Position numbers and translations under genes: made by a program
Notes under the pieces: model-generated
The model's input: the letters and a program-made list of their open reading frames with translations, nothing else
Database searches by the model: none
What the model was told of the DNA's origin: nothing
Shown: positions 17,192 through 26,718 of the stretch, one piece after another
How the letters are laid out: each line of letters opens with the position of its first letter
How positions within the stretch are numbered: the stretch's first letter is position 1
NCBI RefSeq assembly: GCF_900142785.1
Contig: NZ_FRCD01000013.1
Location: 62,001-126,000 of the forward strand
DNA length: 64,000 bases
Direction of reading: 5' to 3'
DNA from: Chryseobacterium carnipullorum
Lineage (GTDB): Bacteria > Bacteroidota > Bacteroidia > Flavobacteriales > Weeksellaceae

Positions 17192-18664
17192 ATGAAATAC
17201 TTTAAATACTTATTTCAATTTTTATTTACTATTGGGATTTTTTTCTCATCTGTAATGCTATTTCCCCAAAACATTAAACATAAAGAGTATGATTCAATTC
17301 TTCTAAATAAACCCAGAGAAATGGGTAATAACAATATTCCCGTAGAAAAAATCATTCTTTGGAATAAGAAAATGCTTGAAAAAGTAAAAAAAGAGGATTA
17401 TAAAAAAGGAATTATTTGGGTTTATACTAGTTTAGCTGATGAATATTTAGACGTCGGTAAGTCTGACGAGGCTGTAAAGTATCTTAATACTGCAAAAAAG
17501 CTTTCTGATAAGTATTCCACAGATAATTTTACTGTAGGGAGTATATATCAAGTATATTCTAGAATATATTATGAGTTAAATCTAAATGATATAGCTCTTA
17601 AGCATAATTCTAAAGCCATTTACTATGGAAAAAACATCGAAAACAGCTATGAAAAAAAGAAATTTTTGCAATACGCTTATGCAATAAGAGGAACCCTTTA
17701 TTATAATGTTGAAAATAAGGACTCTGCAATAATCTATATAAAAAAAGCAAATCAAATAGATGAAAGTCCAGGTATTCTTTCTACGATAGCCAATCATTAT
17801 CTCGATTATTCTCCAAACCAAGACTCTGCAAGAAAGTACCTCAATAAAGCAGTGCAAGTGATTAAAAAAAATGGCAAAAAAATTGATTCTCATCAAATTT
17901 CTGTTACCAATTATTATTATGGAATCTACTTTATGAGAGAAAAAGATTACGCTAATGCAGTACTATATTTAGAAAAATCACTTTTATACAATAAAACAGA
18001 AAATAACAAGGATCTGCTTCAAGATATTTATAAAAATTTGGCTTTATGCTATAAAGGTTTAGGTGATAAAAATAAAGAAAATGAAAGTCTGGAAAATCTA
18101 ATAAGAATAACAGATACAATTAGTGGATTGAATACAAAAACAGCAGAAATATCCATAAAAAATATCGAAGAGGAAAAAATTGAAGAAAAGAAAACACTAA
18201 AAAAAACAATACTAATATATACTAGTATTGTGAGTTCTTTGAGTTTAGTATTGTTCATTTATTTGTATTATCAGAACAAGAGAAAAAAGAAACTGATATT
18301 AGAAAGCAAAGAAATAATTTCCCAAAAAGAAAGCGAAACTCTGAAACTGAAAAGTAGAATTGTAGATGCACACGAAGAAATAATGCAGTTGGCAAAGACT
18401 AATGATATTGGATTTTTAGCAAAATTTCAGGAAGTTTACCCTGATATTTCCCAAAAACTTTTGGAAATCAATCCGACTTTAACTAAAGACAATCTTATAT
18501 TCTGTGCTTTAATTTGGTTAGGATTTTCCTCAAAAGACATTGCCGAATTTACTTTTATGCAACACAGATCCGTACAAATAAAGAAAGGCAGATTGAGAAA
18601 AAAACTCAATCTTGGATCAGATGTAGATCTTTATCAATATATTAAGTCTTTGGTGAACAATTAG
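17192..18664 (+). CDS. TPR sensor-regulator with transmembrane segment and C-terminal HTH
   Basis: A 490-residue protein. Residues 1-26 are a signal or anchor helix; about 60-310 are tetratricopeptide repeats (for example GKSDEAVKYLNTAKKLSD and KDYANAVLYLEKSLLY). A transmembrane helix lies at about 335-357 (ILIYTSIVSSLSLVLFIYLYY), then a coiled coil, then a C-terminal domain with LIWLGFSSKDIAEFTFM and RSVQIKKGRLRKKLNL, a LuxR/NarL-like helix-turn-helix. The layout implies periplasmic TPRs that sense or bind a partner, and cytoplasmic DNA binding. A paralogue lies at 27787 and a decayed copy directly downstream. A possible -7 box TATTTTTA is at 17172-17179. Confidence 0.82.
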   Translation: MKYFKYLFQFLFTIGIFFSSVMLFPQNIKHKEYDSILLNKPREMGNNNIPVEKIILWNKKMLEKVKKEDYKKGIIWVYTSLADEYLDVGKSDEAVKYLNTAKKLSDKYSTDNFTVGSIYQVYSRIYYELNLNDIALKHNSKAIYYGKNIENSYEKKKFLQYAYAIRGTLYYNVENKDSAIIYIKKANQIDESPGILSTIANHYLDYSPNQDSARKYLNKAVQVIKKNGKKIDSHQISVTNYYYGIYFMREKDYANAVLYLEKSLLYNKTENNKDLLQDIYKNLALCYKGLGDKNKENESLENLIRITDTISGLNTKTAEISIKNIEEEKIEEKKTLKKTILIYTSIVSSLSLVLFIYLYYQNKRKKKLILESKEIISQKESETLKLKSRIVDAHEEIMQLAKTNDIGFLAKFQEVYPDISQKLLEINPTLTKDNLIFCALIWLGFSSKDIAEFTFMQHRSVQIKKGRLRKKLNLGSDVDLYQYIKSLVNN

Positions 18665-18756
18665 TTTACTTACATCTATTTTTTAATTAGATTGTGTGAT
18701 TCTGTTTTAATTTATTTCAAATCTAATTAATGTTACAGCTAACATGCTTATAATTG

Positions 18757-18815
18757 TCTTGTATTTATGCGGTATTTGTTTCTTATCCTTTTAAGTGATC
18801 CTGATTATAAATTTA
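18757..18815 (+). promoter_or_regulatory. Operator-promoter H (degenerate copy of G)
   Basis: Units TCTTGTATTTA (18757) and TGCGGTATTTG (18768), then TAAATTTA from 18808, 40 bp after the start of the last unit. The sequence aligns with operator-promoter G at 19406-19464 and on into a start resembling that gene (MHYY here, MYYL there), which stops after about eight codons. It appears to be a duplicated promoter whose gene was lost. Confidence 0.55.
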
Positions 18816-18869
18816 CGTCTATAAAAGTAAAACCAGTGATGCACTATTATATTAAGTTAAAGACACAGT

Positions 18870-19335
18870 GTGGAAAGCTTAAAAACCAAAGGAAAAGGAC
18901 TATCTATAAAAAATAGAAGAAGAAAAAACTGAAGAAAGGGGAGTACTGAATAGGGATGTGCAGCATGGGTTCTAAGTTCAGTATCGCTCATTTATTCGTA
19001 TCATCAGAATAAGAAAAAAAAAGAAGCTAATATGGAAGCTAAGAAATAATTTCCCGGAAATAAGACGAAATAAAGATATTGGACAGACGAATTGCAGTAA
19101 TGCGTGAAGATCTTAATTCAATGGGTTGTTCGAAAAATTTCATGAATTTCACCGTAATGTTTTCTTATACTTTGTGCTCTAATTTGGTTAGGGTTTTCTT
19201 CCAAAGGCATTGCTGAGTTTACTTTTATGCAACATAGATTCGTCCAAATCAAAAAAGTAGATTGAGAAAAAACTCAATCTTAGATCAGATATGAATCTTT
19301 ATCATTTCTAAAATCTCTTGTGGAAAACTGATATT
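18870..19335 (+). pseudogene. Decayed C-terminal copy of the TPR-HTH regulator
   Basis: From 18874 the DNA follows the 3' part of the gene at 17192: the linker and membrane segment (broken), the coiled coil, then TTTGTGCTCTAATTTGG with LIWLGFSSKGIAEFTFM and the terminal HTH helix. Stops and indels occur throughout and the TPR part is absent. It has been fused behind operator-promoter H. This is clear evidence of duplication and decay within the region. Confidence 0.8.
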
Positions 19336-19405
19336 CTTCAATTTTTTTTTTGAAATCCTGATTTTTCTTTCATTTAAAATTCTGGTAATGAGTGTTTTGT
19401 TTGGG

Positions 19406-19464
19406 TGATGTATTTATGCTGTATCTGTTTTTTGCTCTTGTAAGTTGTTTCAGATATACATTTG
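19406..19464 (+). promoter_or_regulatory. Operator-promoter G: two 11-bp units plus TAnnTTTG
   Basis: Units TGATGTATTTA (19406) and TGCTGTATCTG (19417), then TACATTTG from 19457, 40 bp after the start of the last unit. The ATG at 19492 is 28 bp past the box. It heads the four-gene run 19492-22476. Confidence 0.75.
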
Positions 19465-19491
19465 TGTCTAGAAAAACAAAACACAAAAAAG

Positions 19492-19983
19492 ATGTACTAC
19501 TTGGACACAAATTTTCTTGTAAAAAATAGGAAGGTGATTTTTCGCCTGCATTTACTCATTTTATTTTTGATGCCTGTTTTCCTTTTAGCACAATTAGCAC
19601 AAAAGCAAAATAATGGTATATATCTATCCAATGATATGGTTTCGTGTGACCAAAATTCTGGAGCTGTAGAAAACCAAAAATCCCCAATTTGCATTTCTGC
19701 AGCTTCTGTCTATACTAAAGGAAACATCAGCAAGGCTGAATTCATTGCACAATCAAAAACTCAGGATAAAAATAGTTCTTCTAAACGCCAAGAGTCGATA
19801 GCAAAAATAGTTCAAAGAAAAATACTAAAAGAACAAGAACATATGGCCAGACTTAGTACAGAAATAAAAATAAATCCTGCTCCTGAAAATAAGAACTTTA
19901 TCAATTTTATCAGATCAACAGGGAATAGTGCTATGGCTACTGCAAGTTATTTTCTGAAGTTTTTAGAACTGAAGACATTTTAA
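19492..19983 (+). CDS. Secreted or membrane-anchored hypothetical protein
   Basis: A 163-residue protein with a hydrophobic N-terminal segment after a basic stretch (KNRKVIFRLHLLILFLMPVF, ending LLAQ), which reads as a signal peptide. The rest is polar with a Lys/Gln-rich middle and no family I recognise. I chose ATG 19492 over the upstream TTG at 19462, because the TTG lies inside the TACATTTG promoter box. It is the first gene behind operator-promoter G, 22 bp before the lipoprotein gene. Confidence 0.6.
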   Translation: MYYLDTNFLVKNRKVIFRLHLLILFLMPVFLLAQLAQKQNNGIYLSNDMVSCDQNSGAVENQKSPICISAASVYTKGNISKAEFIAQSKTQDKNSSSKRQESIAKIVQRKILKEQEHMARLSTEIKINPAPENKNFINFIRSTGNSAMATASYFLKFLELKTF

Positions 19984-20005
19984 CTTTACTAAATCCAAAT
20001 TAAAA

Positions 20006-20443
20006 ATGAAAAACGTATTTATCATTTTCCTCGTCCTCTTGTTTTCCTGTAAAACAAATACCAACAAATCAGAGTCAATTACCTTCAAGGTTGCAAAAAA
20101 CTATTTTGTAAAAAATGCCCAAGCGATAAACACACCTGCCGAAAAAGTCATTACATCCAAAAAAGAGTTTGATGAAATTTTTGGGACAGCAGCCCATATG
20201 GGAGAAAACGGAATGCCAACAGCAATTGATTTTTCTAAAGAGCAGGTAATCGCCATTATGCTTCCTGTAACCAATACTTCTACAGAAATTTTTCCAGTAA
20301 AGATAGTAAGGGCCAATCCTGATGATGCTGAATTCTATTATAAAATTAAATCCGGAGAGAAATTAAGCTATGATATTAAACCCAGATTATTACTAATTAT
20401 TAGTAAAGAATACAAAATAATACATTTCAATAAGGAAGATTGA
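20006..20443 (+). CDS. Lipoprotein, PrcB-like family (paralogue of 27185)
   Basis: A 145-residue protein with a lipoprotein signal (IIFLVLLFSC, Cys at residue 15). The mature part is similar all along to the product at 27185: YFVKNAQAINTPAEKVITSKKEFDEIFG, then GMPTAIDFSKEQVIAIMLP. I think this resembles the PrcB (protease-complex subunit) fold, but that is from memory of the pattern and not certain. Its position in the G-driven run ahead of a membrane protein and a fibre-like protein suggests a role at the cell surface. Confidence 0.7.
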   Translation: MKNVFIIFLVLLFSCKTNTNKSESITFKVAKNYFVKNAQAINTPAEKVITSKKEFDEIFGTAAHMGENGMPTAIDFSKEQVIAIMLPVTNTSTEIFPVKIVRANPDDAEFYYKIKSGEKLSYDIKPRLLLIISKEYKIIHFNKED

Positions 20444-20484
20444 TCTGATATCAATACGAATTGAAATAAATTAAATGATTTCTT

Positions 20485-21186
20485 ATGGAATTTGATAAAT
20501 TATTGGATAGTTTTGAAAAGTTATGTCTCAGAATTTTAACGGATTTACTGCTTCTTCCCGGAACAGTTTTTACGCTGTTCAGGAACCCTAAACTGTGTTA
20601 CGACCTGGCAGAAAAAGAGGTGCATGAAGACTCGGAGTTACAAGATGATGATATATTATCTCCTGTCCGGTTCAGTATCTATACTTCAGTGGCTACAAGT
20701 TTAATTATTTACGAAAATAACCAAATTGATTTTCCGATTGCGAAATTGCTTGGATCTTTAAACTTTACAGAAAAGGCTATTATTATATTTTTTTTTAACA
20801 ATATGACTGCTATTATGATGAGCCTGATCATAACGTTGCTTAATAAAGAAAGAATATCCGGATTGGGCTTCAGGAAATATTTATTTGCTTTTTTATACAC
20901 TTCTATTTATATGTTATTTCCAATTATTCTATTGTTTTTTGGAATGGCCGCCGCCGGTGGAAGCCTGAATTTAAAAACAACTGTTTTTGATGGCAGCAAT
21001 TCCTCTACCATAAAAATTTTATCAATTTTTATAGTTTCATTCATTTTATTTATCATGGGTTTTTACAAACTAATAAGAGCCAATTACCATATTATAAAAG
21101 AGTCACTTTTTTCCCGGAAATACCTGATTGCTATAAATATATTGGCAATAACACTGGAAATAGGGTGCATTTTGTTCCTTCAATAA
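20485..21186 (+). CDS. Multi-pass membrane protein of unknown function
   Basis: A 233-residue protein with about five hydrophobic helices (around residues 100-125, 130-150, 170-195 and 205-233). An N-terminal soluble part carries LLPGTVFTLFRNPKLCYDLAEKE. I do not recognise the family with confidence; Yip1-like permeases have a similar layout. It is the third gene of the G-driven run. A short fragment of the same gene (FNNMTAIMMSL region) recurs at 31985-32075, so the family was also duplicated in this region. Confidence 0.65.
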   Translation: MEFDKLLDSFEKLCLRILTDLLLLPGTVFTLFRNPKLCYDLAEKEVHEDSELQDDDILSPVRFSIYTSVATSLIIYENNQIDFPIAKLLGSLNFTEKAIIIFFFNNMTAIMMSLIITLLNKERISGLGFRKYLFAFLYTSIYMLFPIILLFFGMAAAGGSLNLKTTVFDGSNSSTIKILSIFIVSFILFIMGFYKLIRANYHIIKESLFSRKYLIAINILAITLEIGCILFLQ

Positions 21187-21210
21187 CACAATTTTAAAAA
21201 TATCGAATCA

Positions 21211-22476
21211 ATGAAAAAAGAAACTATTCTTCCAATTGTCTTATTTCTAACAGGATTTAGCAATGCTTTTTTTTCGCAAGTAGGCATTAACAATACTACT
21301 CCCGATGCAACCCTTGATATAACGGCCAAGAATGTTACAGGTACAGCGTCAGCAGTAGATGGACTTCTTATTCCCAGAGTAGACAGGGAAAGAGCTCAGA
21401 GTATGACCGGAGTCCCGGTTTCAACACTGATTTATGTAAATAATATTGCTACTGGCACTCTGGCAGGAACGGCTTTGAATATTGATGCTGTCGGTTATTA
21501 TTATTACAACGGCACTGTATGGACAAAGTTGAATATTCCCGTTAATATCTATAATGCTGATGGTACTTTGTTGACAAACAGAACTGTAACCATGGGAACA
21601 AATACATTGCAGTTTAGAAATGGTTCAAATTCCATTATATTCAGCAACGTTGGCACGCAAAGTTTTCTAACTGCATCGGGTGCGTCAAGAGGTGCAATCC
21701 GGGCTCAGGGCGGTTCTGCCATATTAGACATGTTTGTGGATAATGCCAATTCCGCACAATTGGCTGCGTCCGGTAATGCAGCCAGTTTGAATTTAATTAC
21801 TCAATCTGCGAGTCCCATCATTTTCAGCACCAATAATGTACAGCAGGCTACTGTTAGCTCATCTGGTAATTTAGGGATTAACACAACCAATCCTACCCAT
21901 AAACTTCATGTAGTACCTTCAGCTAGTACCGACCCCGTAAAAATTGAAGGATTAAGGACCGCTTCAGGAACTGACAACAATATAGTGGTAGATTTATCTA
22001 CAGGAGTATTAAAATATTCACCAACCGTTGCTCAACCACTTTTCCACGCCAAACTGGCAGCCAATCAAACCAGTCTTACAGGAACCAATACGATATTGCT
22101 TGGAACTCCGGATGCTACATCTTCCCTATATAGTTATAATACATCTACCGGGGTGATGACATTCAACAGTGCCGGAAATTATTTGGTGCAGATGCAGATG
22201 AGTTTCAGAAATGTATCGGCAAATGAGCAGGTTATTATTGGGATACGGGATGCGGGTGGAGATTTTATAGGAAGGGGATCTACCCGAATTGCGACAACTA
22301 TTCCAGTTACAGCAACAGTTGGGCAAATCCATAATTACACCACCGTTATCAGTGCTACAGCTGGTCAGCAGATTACTTTTGCAGCAAACGGTGCTAACAC
22401 CTATGCGCTTCTGAGAGATGAAGTGGGTACTATTGGAACAGGAAATGTAAGCAATATAACGGTTATCAAATTATAA
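21211..22476 (+). CDS. Secreted fibre-like surface protein with C1q-like C-terminus
   Basis: A 421-residue protein with a signal peptide ending about FFSQ, then the VGINNTTPDATLDIT opening shared by all fibre-like proteins in this window. The middle is Gly/Ala/Ser/Thr/Asn-rich with repeated strand signatures (LGINTTNPTHKLHV), as in trimeric tail-fibre or adhesin stalks. The last ~130 residues (YSYNTSTGVMTFNSAGNYLV to VSNITVIKL) look like a C1q/TNF-type beta-sandwich head. It is probably exported and surface-exposed, perhaps adhesive. It is the last gene of the run behind operator-promoter G. Confidence 0.75.
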   Translation: MKKETILPIVLFLTGFSNAFFSQVGINNTTPDATLDITAKNVTGTASAVDGLLIPRVDRERAQSMTGVPVSTLIYVNNIATGTLAGTALNIDAVGYYYYNGTVWTKLNIPVNIYNADGTLLTNRTVTMGTNTLQFRNGSNSIIFSNVGTQSFLTASGASRGAIRAQGGSAILDMFVDNANSAQLAASGNAASLNLITQSASPIIFSTNNVQQATVSSSGNLGINTTNPTHKLHVVPSASTDPVKIEGLRTASGTDNNIVVDLSTGVLKYSPTVAQPLFHAKLAANQTSLTGTNTILLGTPDATSSLYSYNTSTGVMTFNSAGNYLVQMQMSFRNVSANEQVIIGIRDAGGDFIGRGSTRIATTIPVTATVGQIHNYTTVISATAGQQITFAANGANTYALLRDEVGTIGTGNVSNITVIKL

Positions 22477-22614
22477 ATATTTAATAACCTTGTTTTGTAT
22501 GCAACGAATGATAAGTCAAAAGGCTTTTGTAGTGTTTATTAGAGAAAAATTAACCTTTTATAATGGGTATCATCAGTGATGTAAAACATGATGGTGCCCT
22601 TTCTATTAATGCTT

Positions 22615-23046
22615 ATGAATTTCAATTTTAAAGAAATACACATTGGAGAGATAATCCGGTTGCGGATTGAGGAACTGAATATTGAAGAAGAAAGGATTCT
22701 CAGTTTTCTTAAGTGCGATCAGGGGTTTCTTATGAATGTGCTGTCTTCAGAAGATATATCTACAGCTACATTGTTAAGATTATCCAAACTACTCGAATAT
22801 GATTTCTTCAGATTGTACTCTCACCATTTGATCCTGTTTTCCCCTCCGGCCTCAGCTGAAAAGGATAGATCCAATAGCGAAAAAATTGGACTTCCTCAGT
22901 TCCGGAAAAATATTTATACAAAAGATATAATCGATTTTATTCTGGAATTAGTAGAAAACGGGGAGAAAACTAAATTACAAATTATACAACAATACAAAAT
23001 CCCTAAAACTACTTTATATAAATGGATAGTAAAATACAAAAAGTAG
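22615..23046 (+). CDS. Helix-turn-helix protein with transposase-like C-terminus
   Basis: A 143-residue protein from MNFNFKEIHIGEII (22615). Nine extra codons upstream, starting at 22588, are hydrophobic and less likely. The N-terminal half resembles a Cro-like helical domain (EEERILSFLKCDQ, LLRLSKLLEYDFFRLYSHHL). The C-terminal half ends IYTKDIIDFILELVENGEKTK and KIPKTTLYKWIVKYKK, a transposase-type HTH. Proteins of this kind are common in Chryseobacterium and are often labelled transposase, but no catalytic domain is present, so a regulator is more likely. It overlaps the next gene by 25 bp. Confidence 0.65.
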   Translation: MNFNFKEIHIGEIIRLRIEELNIEEERILSFLKCDQGFLMNVLSSEDISTATLLRLSKLLEYDFFRLYSHHLILFSPPASAEKDRSNSEKIGLPQFRKNIYTKDIIDFILELVENGEKTKLQIIQQYKIPKTTLYKWIVKYKK

Positions 23047-23369
23047 GTACAAAACCGGATTATCACAAAATTTATTCAGATATCATTCGATTAAGACATC
23101 CGGAAAAAAGGAAGTATTGTGAAGACATTCTCTCTAAAGGACATCTTTCTGACTTAGACGTTATCAAGCTGAATGATATTGTTTTTTCTCAGCAAAAGAA
23201 AGAAAGCCAGATCTTTAACCAGATGCATCGTGCTTACAATGAGCAGGCAATTTTACAGATATTAAATTATCAGAAGAAGAACAAGTTAAACAATAGCCAA
23301 TTGGCAGTTTATTTTAAACTCAGTAGAAATACAGTGGCAAAATGGAAAAAAATATATAAAATTATTTAA
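23022..23369 (+). CDS. Small helix-turn-helix protein, partner of the preceding gene
   Basis: A 115-residue protein starting inside the 3' end of the previous gene in another frame, which suggests translational coupling. The C-terminus (NNSQLAVYFKLSRNTVAKWKK) is a plain helix-turn-helix of the type found in transposase OrfA and small regulators. The N-terminus is charged and helical (HPEKRKYCEDILSKGHLSDLDVI). There is no catalytic domain. It could be a DNA-binding regulator or a domesticated element. Confidence 0.6.
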   Translation: MDSKIQKVGTKPDYHKIYSDIIRLRHPEKRKYCEDILSKGHLSDLDVIKLNDIVFSQQKKESQIFNQMHRAYNEQAILQILNYQKKNKLNNSQLAVYFKLSRNTVAKWKKIYKII

Positions 23370-23429
23370 GAAATAATAAGATGGAAGAAGGAAATTAAAT
23401 AATGAAGTCATGTAAACCTTTCCATAAAA

Positions 23430-23735
23430 AAAGCTTGCTTTGGCGGAGATCGTTAACTGTATCTTATACAAACTTAAAACAGGAGTTCAATGGGAGTATT
23501 TCCCTGTAAAAAGTCTTTTTGAGGATAAAGTTTTGAGCTATCAAAGTGTTTTTTATCATTATCGTAAATAGTTCATATACTATAGAAAGGACAAATGCCT
23601 GGCTGGATAGCTTTAGCTCATTGCTTAATCGTTTTGACACAACAGTATCGAGTTGGAAGTCTTTCAATTACATCGCTTTTATGGTAATCGCTCTGCTGGA
23701 AGCAGGAAGTAGGAGGTTTGAAGTTACTATTGGAA
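23430..23735 (+). pseudogene. IS5-family transposase with its central part deleted
   Basis: 23440-23571 encodes AEIVNCILYKLKTGVQWEYF and LSYQSVFYHYRK, the N-terminal part of an IS5-group (IS427-like) transposase, then a stop. Directly after it, in another frame, 23573-23690 gives YTIERTNAWLDSFSSLLNRF and SWKSFNYIAFMVIAL, the C-terminal end with the last acidic residue region. Most of the DDE core is missing, so the two ends were joined by an internal deletion. It is inactive. No clear terminal inverted repeats are visible. Confidence 0.8.
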
Positions 23736-23910
23736 TCATCGTTTCTTAAAATTGAATTAATTAGTCTTAAAAAAATTAATAAAAACTGGAGTTTCGTTAT
23801 TTTTTATGACCTCAATAGCTTCTCTCTTCCAGCTTCAGGCCTCTTTACCTTATTAAAAACAGAAATGTCTTATCCCGACGTTTGATGATAAAGTGAAGGT
23901 GATATAAAAT

Positions 23911-23960
23911 AAAAACAGGCAGAACGGCAATTTTTGAGTTGCTGTACGGCCTGTTTTTTT
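23911..23960 (-). terminator. Terminator of the 24026 fibre-like gene
   Basis: AAAAACAGGC (23911-23920) and GCCTGTTTTT (from 23949) form the base of a hairpin with an inner partly paired loop. It reads as a terminator in both directions and ends ~65 bp past the minus-strand gene. Confidence 0.7.
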
Positions 23961-24025
23961 TAACAAGATTATTTTTCTGATAATTTTAGGGGTTTGTTTT
24001 ACATCACCTGTGCATTTTTTAAATT

Positions 24026-26503
24026 TTACCTTAGTCGTTTTACAGAAACCTGTGTAACAGGACCTTGGCCTGTAGACCCTAAACTATGAGATCTCCATAT
24101 TGTATTTTGAGTATTTGCACCTTTGAATGAATAGGTAGTTGAAGCAAACATCGGAATCGAAGTAATTAAGGTATAAGTCTGTAGTTGTTTTGCTGCTGCT
24201 GAATAATAGTCATTAACTCTGGCTACCCAGCTGTTGGTGCCATTATCCCATATCCCAATTACTGGGGACGTTCCTGAAGTGTCGCTATCTACCCATAACT
24301 GTACATTCATGGTAACCAGATAGATTCCGTCTGCAGATACTTTAAATGAATTGGTAGTAGCTGAACCCGTATATAGGTTTTCGTTGTCTATAATTTCATT
24401 GGTTAAATTTCCTATAGGGTAAGATGGTCCAGTACCAGGTATTGTAAAGTCAGATGTCATTTGTACTGATATTTCCTGGGCTACTATAAACTGGCCGTTC
24501 ACAGCTATTACAGTTCCTGTGGCATTCGGAACACCGGCTAGAGTCTGCCATGAAGGAGCTGCTCCGGGGCCATTGGATTTAAGAACCTGTCCTGCTGTTC
24601 CTGCCGATCCCGCAGTAGCGGCATCACCTCCCACATTGATTTCATTGGTAACCTGTAAGCCACCATTAACATGCAGAGCTCTTTGTGGTGTACTAGTTGC
24701 TACGCCTACATTTCCTCCCACCGGGTTTAATACTAAAGGAAGACCTGTGGCAGACGTTTTATTCTGGCTGGAGATATAGGATCCAAAAGGAGCATTGATA
24801 TAGGTTCCTAAGTCTAGGGCGTGGCTGGTATCTCCATCAATTCTCAATGTGGCATTGGTATTGGCTGTACCTAATGCTGAAGGCTGGGCATTGATACCTG
24901 TCACTACCAGCTTGTTGGTGGGTGCTGTCGTTCCTATTCCTACATTTCCCCCAGAAGCAACGGTCATTCTCTGTGTGTTACTGGTCAGAATATTTACAGG
25001 AACCGCTGTGTTAGAACCAATGTCAAGACCTGTGCTATTGCCTAATGTCGTTATCACTCCTTTTCCGTTATCATTCGCATACATGCTTAAAAAGCTACTA
25101 CCTCCGGCTGCCACAACCGATCCTCTTGAAGAGCCGGTCGCAGTTACAATTCCCTCAGTACCGGTTGTTCCAACAGATACATTATTGGATCCGTTTGTAA
25201 AAGAAAGCAAATTCCCCGCAGTTGTAACCACCCTGTTGCCTGCAAGAGTACCGTTTGCATTATAAATATTAACCGGAGCAGCTCCGGCTGCACCACCTTC
25301 CGTAGATCTCCATAATGAATTGCTGAAAATAAATTCCAGTGCTTTGCCATTAGGTACAGTAACCCCATTCAGTGTAGCATCAAATCCGCCCGTGGTATTG
25401 TTATAGACAATAAGACGTTGGCCAGGATTAGGAGCAGCAGGAGCCGAAATAGCTACTGCACCAGTAGCAGCTCCTGTAAGCTGTACCAAACTCACGTTAG
25501 CCGGAATAGCAACGGCATTACCCGCAACGGCTACAGCGGTTTCACGGTTGGTAATCGCCCCGTTTACATCCAATGCTGTACCGGGAGTGGTGTTAACGCC
25601 TACATTTCCACCCACCGGGTTTAATACTAAAGGAAGGCTTATGGCTGAAGCTTTGTTCTGACTGGAGATATAGGATCCAAAAGGAGCATTGGTATAGGTT
25701 CCTAGGTCTAGGGCGTGGCTGGTATTTCCATCAATTCTCAATGTGGCATTGGTATTGGCTGTACCTAATGCTGAAGGCTGGGCATTTGTGCCGGCTACCA
25801 CTAATTTATTAGTTGGTGTTGTGGTGCCGACTCCTACACGATCATTGGCAGCATCCACTGATAAGGTATTTCCATCTACAGAAAAAGCATTGGTTTGTGT
25901 GCCTGTAAATGCAAGGGTGTTAGCTCCCTGTATTACCGTTCTGTTACTTGCAAGAGTACCGTCTGCTGTATAGATATTAACCGGAGTAGTTCCGGCTGCG
26001 CCTCCATCAGTAGACCTCCAGGATGAATTGCTGAAAACAAATTCGAGTACTTTACCATTAGGTATAGTAATCCCATTCAGTGTTGCTCCAAATCCTCCCG
26101 TGGTATTGTTATAGACAATAAGACGTTGGCCAGGGTTAGGAGCAGCAGGAGCCGAAATAGCTACTGCACCAGTAGCAGCTCCTGTAAGCTGTACCAAACT
26201 CACGTTAGCCGGAATAGTAACGGCATTACCCGCAACAGCTACAGCGGTTTCACGGTTGGTAATCGCTCCGTTCACATCCAATGTAGTACCGGGAGTGGTA
26301 AGACCCAGCCCCAGATTACCATTAGAAGTCATCACCAGATCATCTTTGGCCTGAGAAGCAGTAGGCACCCCGGTTGTCGGATTATTTTTTAACCCGTCAA
26401 TGTTAAATACTCCCTGAGGATTACTTGTATTAATCCCCACTTGTGATTTGACCACTAGGGAAAAAGTGGTCAGCAAGCCTGCTAGTAATAATTCTTTTTT
26501 CAT
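24026..26503 (-). CDS. Large modular fibre-like surface protein with internal repeats
   Basis: An 825-residue protein with a signal peptide ending VVKSQ, then VGINTSNPQGVFNIDG. A ~90-residue module (TLDVNGAITNRETAVAVAGN to NNTTGGF and the WRSTDGG/WRSTEGG strand) occurs twice. A ~70-residue module (TNKLVVAGTNAQPSALGTAN to PFGSYISSQNK and LNPVGGNVGV) also occurs twice, nearly identical in DNA. The last ~150 residues, with ADGIYLVTMNVQLWV, look like a C1q-type beta-sandwich. Proteins of this type form trimeric stalks with a binding head; adhesion or ligand binding is an inference. It shares N-terminus and modules with the gene at 29789, which lies in the opposite orientation. Operator-promoter F drives it, with a leader of more than 200 nt. 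Confidence 0.8.
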   Translation of the reverse strand: MKKELLLAGLLTTFSLVVKSQVGINTSNPQGVFNIDGLKNNPTTGVPTASQAKDDLVMTSNGNLGLGLTTPGTTLDVNGAITNRETAVAVAGNAVTIPANVSLVQLTGAATGAVAISAPAAPNPGQRLIVYNNTTGGFGATLNGITIPNGKVLEFVFSNSSWRSTDGGAAGTTPVNIYTADGTLASNRTVIQGANTLAFTGTQTNAFSVDGNTLSVDAANDRVGVGTTTPTNKLVVAGTNAQPSALGTANTNATLRIDGNTSHALDLGTYTNAPFGSYISSQNKASAISLPLVLNPVGGNVGVNTTPGTALDVNGAITNRETAVAVAGNAVAIPANVSLVQLTGAATGAVAISAPAAPNPGQRLIVYNNTTGGFDATLNGVTVPNGKALEFIFSNSLWRSTEGGAAGAAPVNIYNANGTLAGNRVVTTAGNLLSFTNGSNNVSVGTTGTEGIVTATGSSRGSVVAAGGSSFLSMYANDNGKGVITTLGNSTGLDIGSNTAVPVNILTSNTQRMTVASGGNVGIGTTAPTNKLVVTGINAQPSALGTANTNATLRIDGDTSHALDLGTYINAPFGSYISSQNKTSATGLPLVLNPVGGNVGVATSTPQRALHVNGGLQVTNEINVGGDAATAGSAGTAGQVLKSNGPGAAPSWQTLAGVPNATGTVIAVNGQFIVAQEISVQMTSDFTIPGTGPSYPIGNLTNEIIDNENLYTGSATTNSFKVSADGIYLVTMNVQLWVDSDTSGTSPVIGIWDNGTNSWVARVNDYYSAAAKQLQTYTLITSIPMFASTTYSFKGANTQNTIWRSHSLGSTGQGPVTQVSVKRLR

Positions 26504-26718
26504 AAAGTATAATTAATTAATATCTTTCTTTTATTAATTGTGTCGGTATTGAAAATAATAGTATGTTTTAATTATTGTTTGAGGGTAGAACGACATCTCT
26601 GGACTTGAATAATTAAATTTGTTTTGCGGGTTATTACTTAAGTAAGAACAAAAGAAAAACTATGCTAGGTGTATTGTTACTTTTATATTTCCTCAAGCTT
26701 TAAATTATATTCCTTGAA

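Noticed and set aside
22560..22590. TGATGTAAAACATGATGG before the HTH pair, resembling the 11-bp operator
   Set aside because: The spacing is 12 bp, the second unit is poor, and no TAnnTTTG box lies 39-40 bp downstream, so it does not fit the operator geometry.
24519..26392. Long plus-strand open frames inside the fibre gene on the minus strand
   Set aside because: They mirror the repetitive Gly/Ala/Thr-rich coding of the real gene, repeat wherever its modules repeat, and have no promoter.
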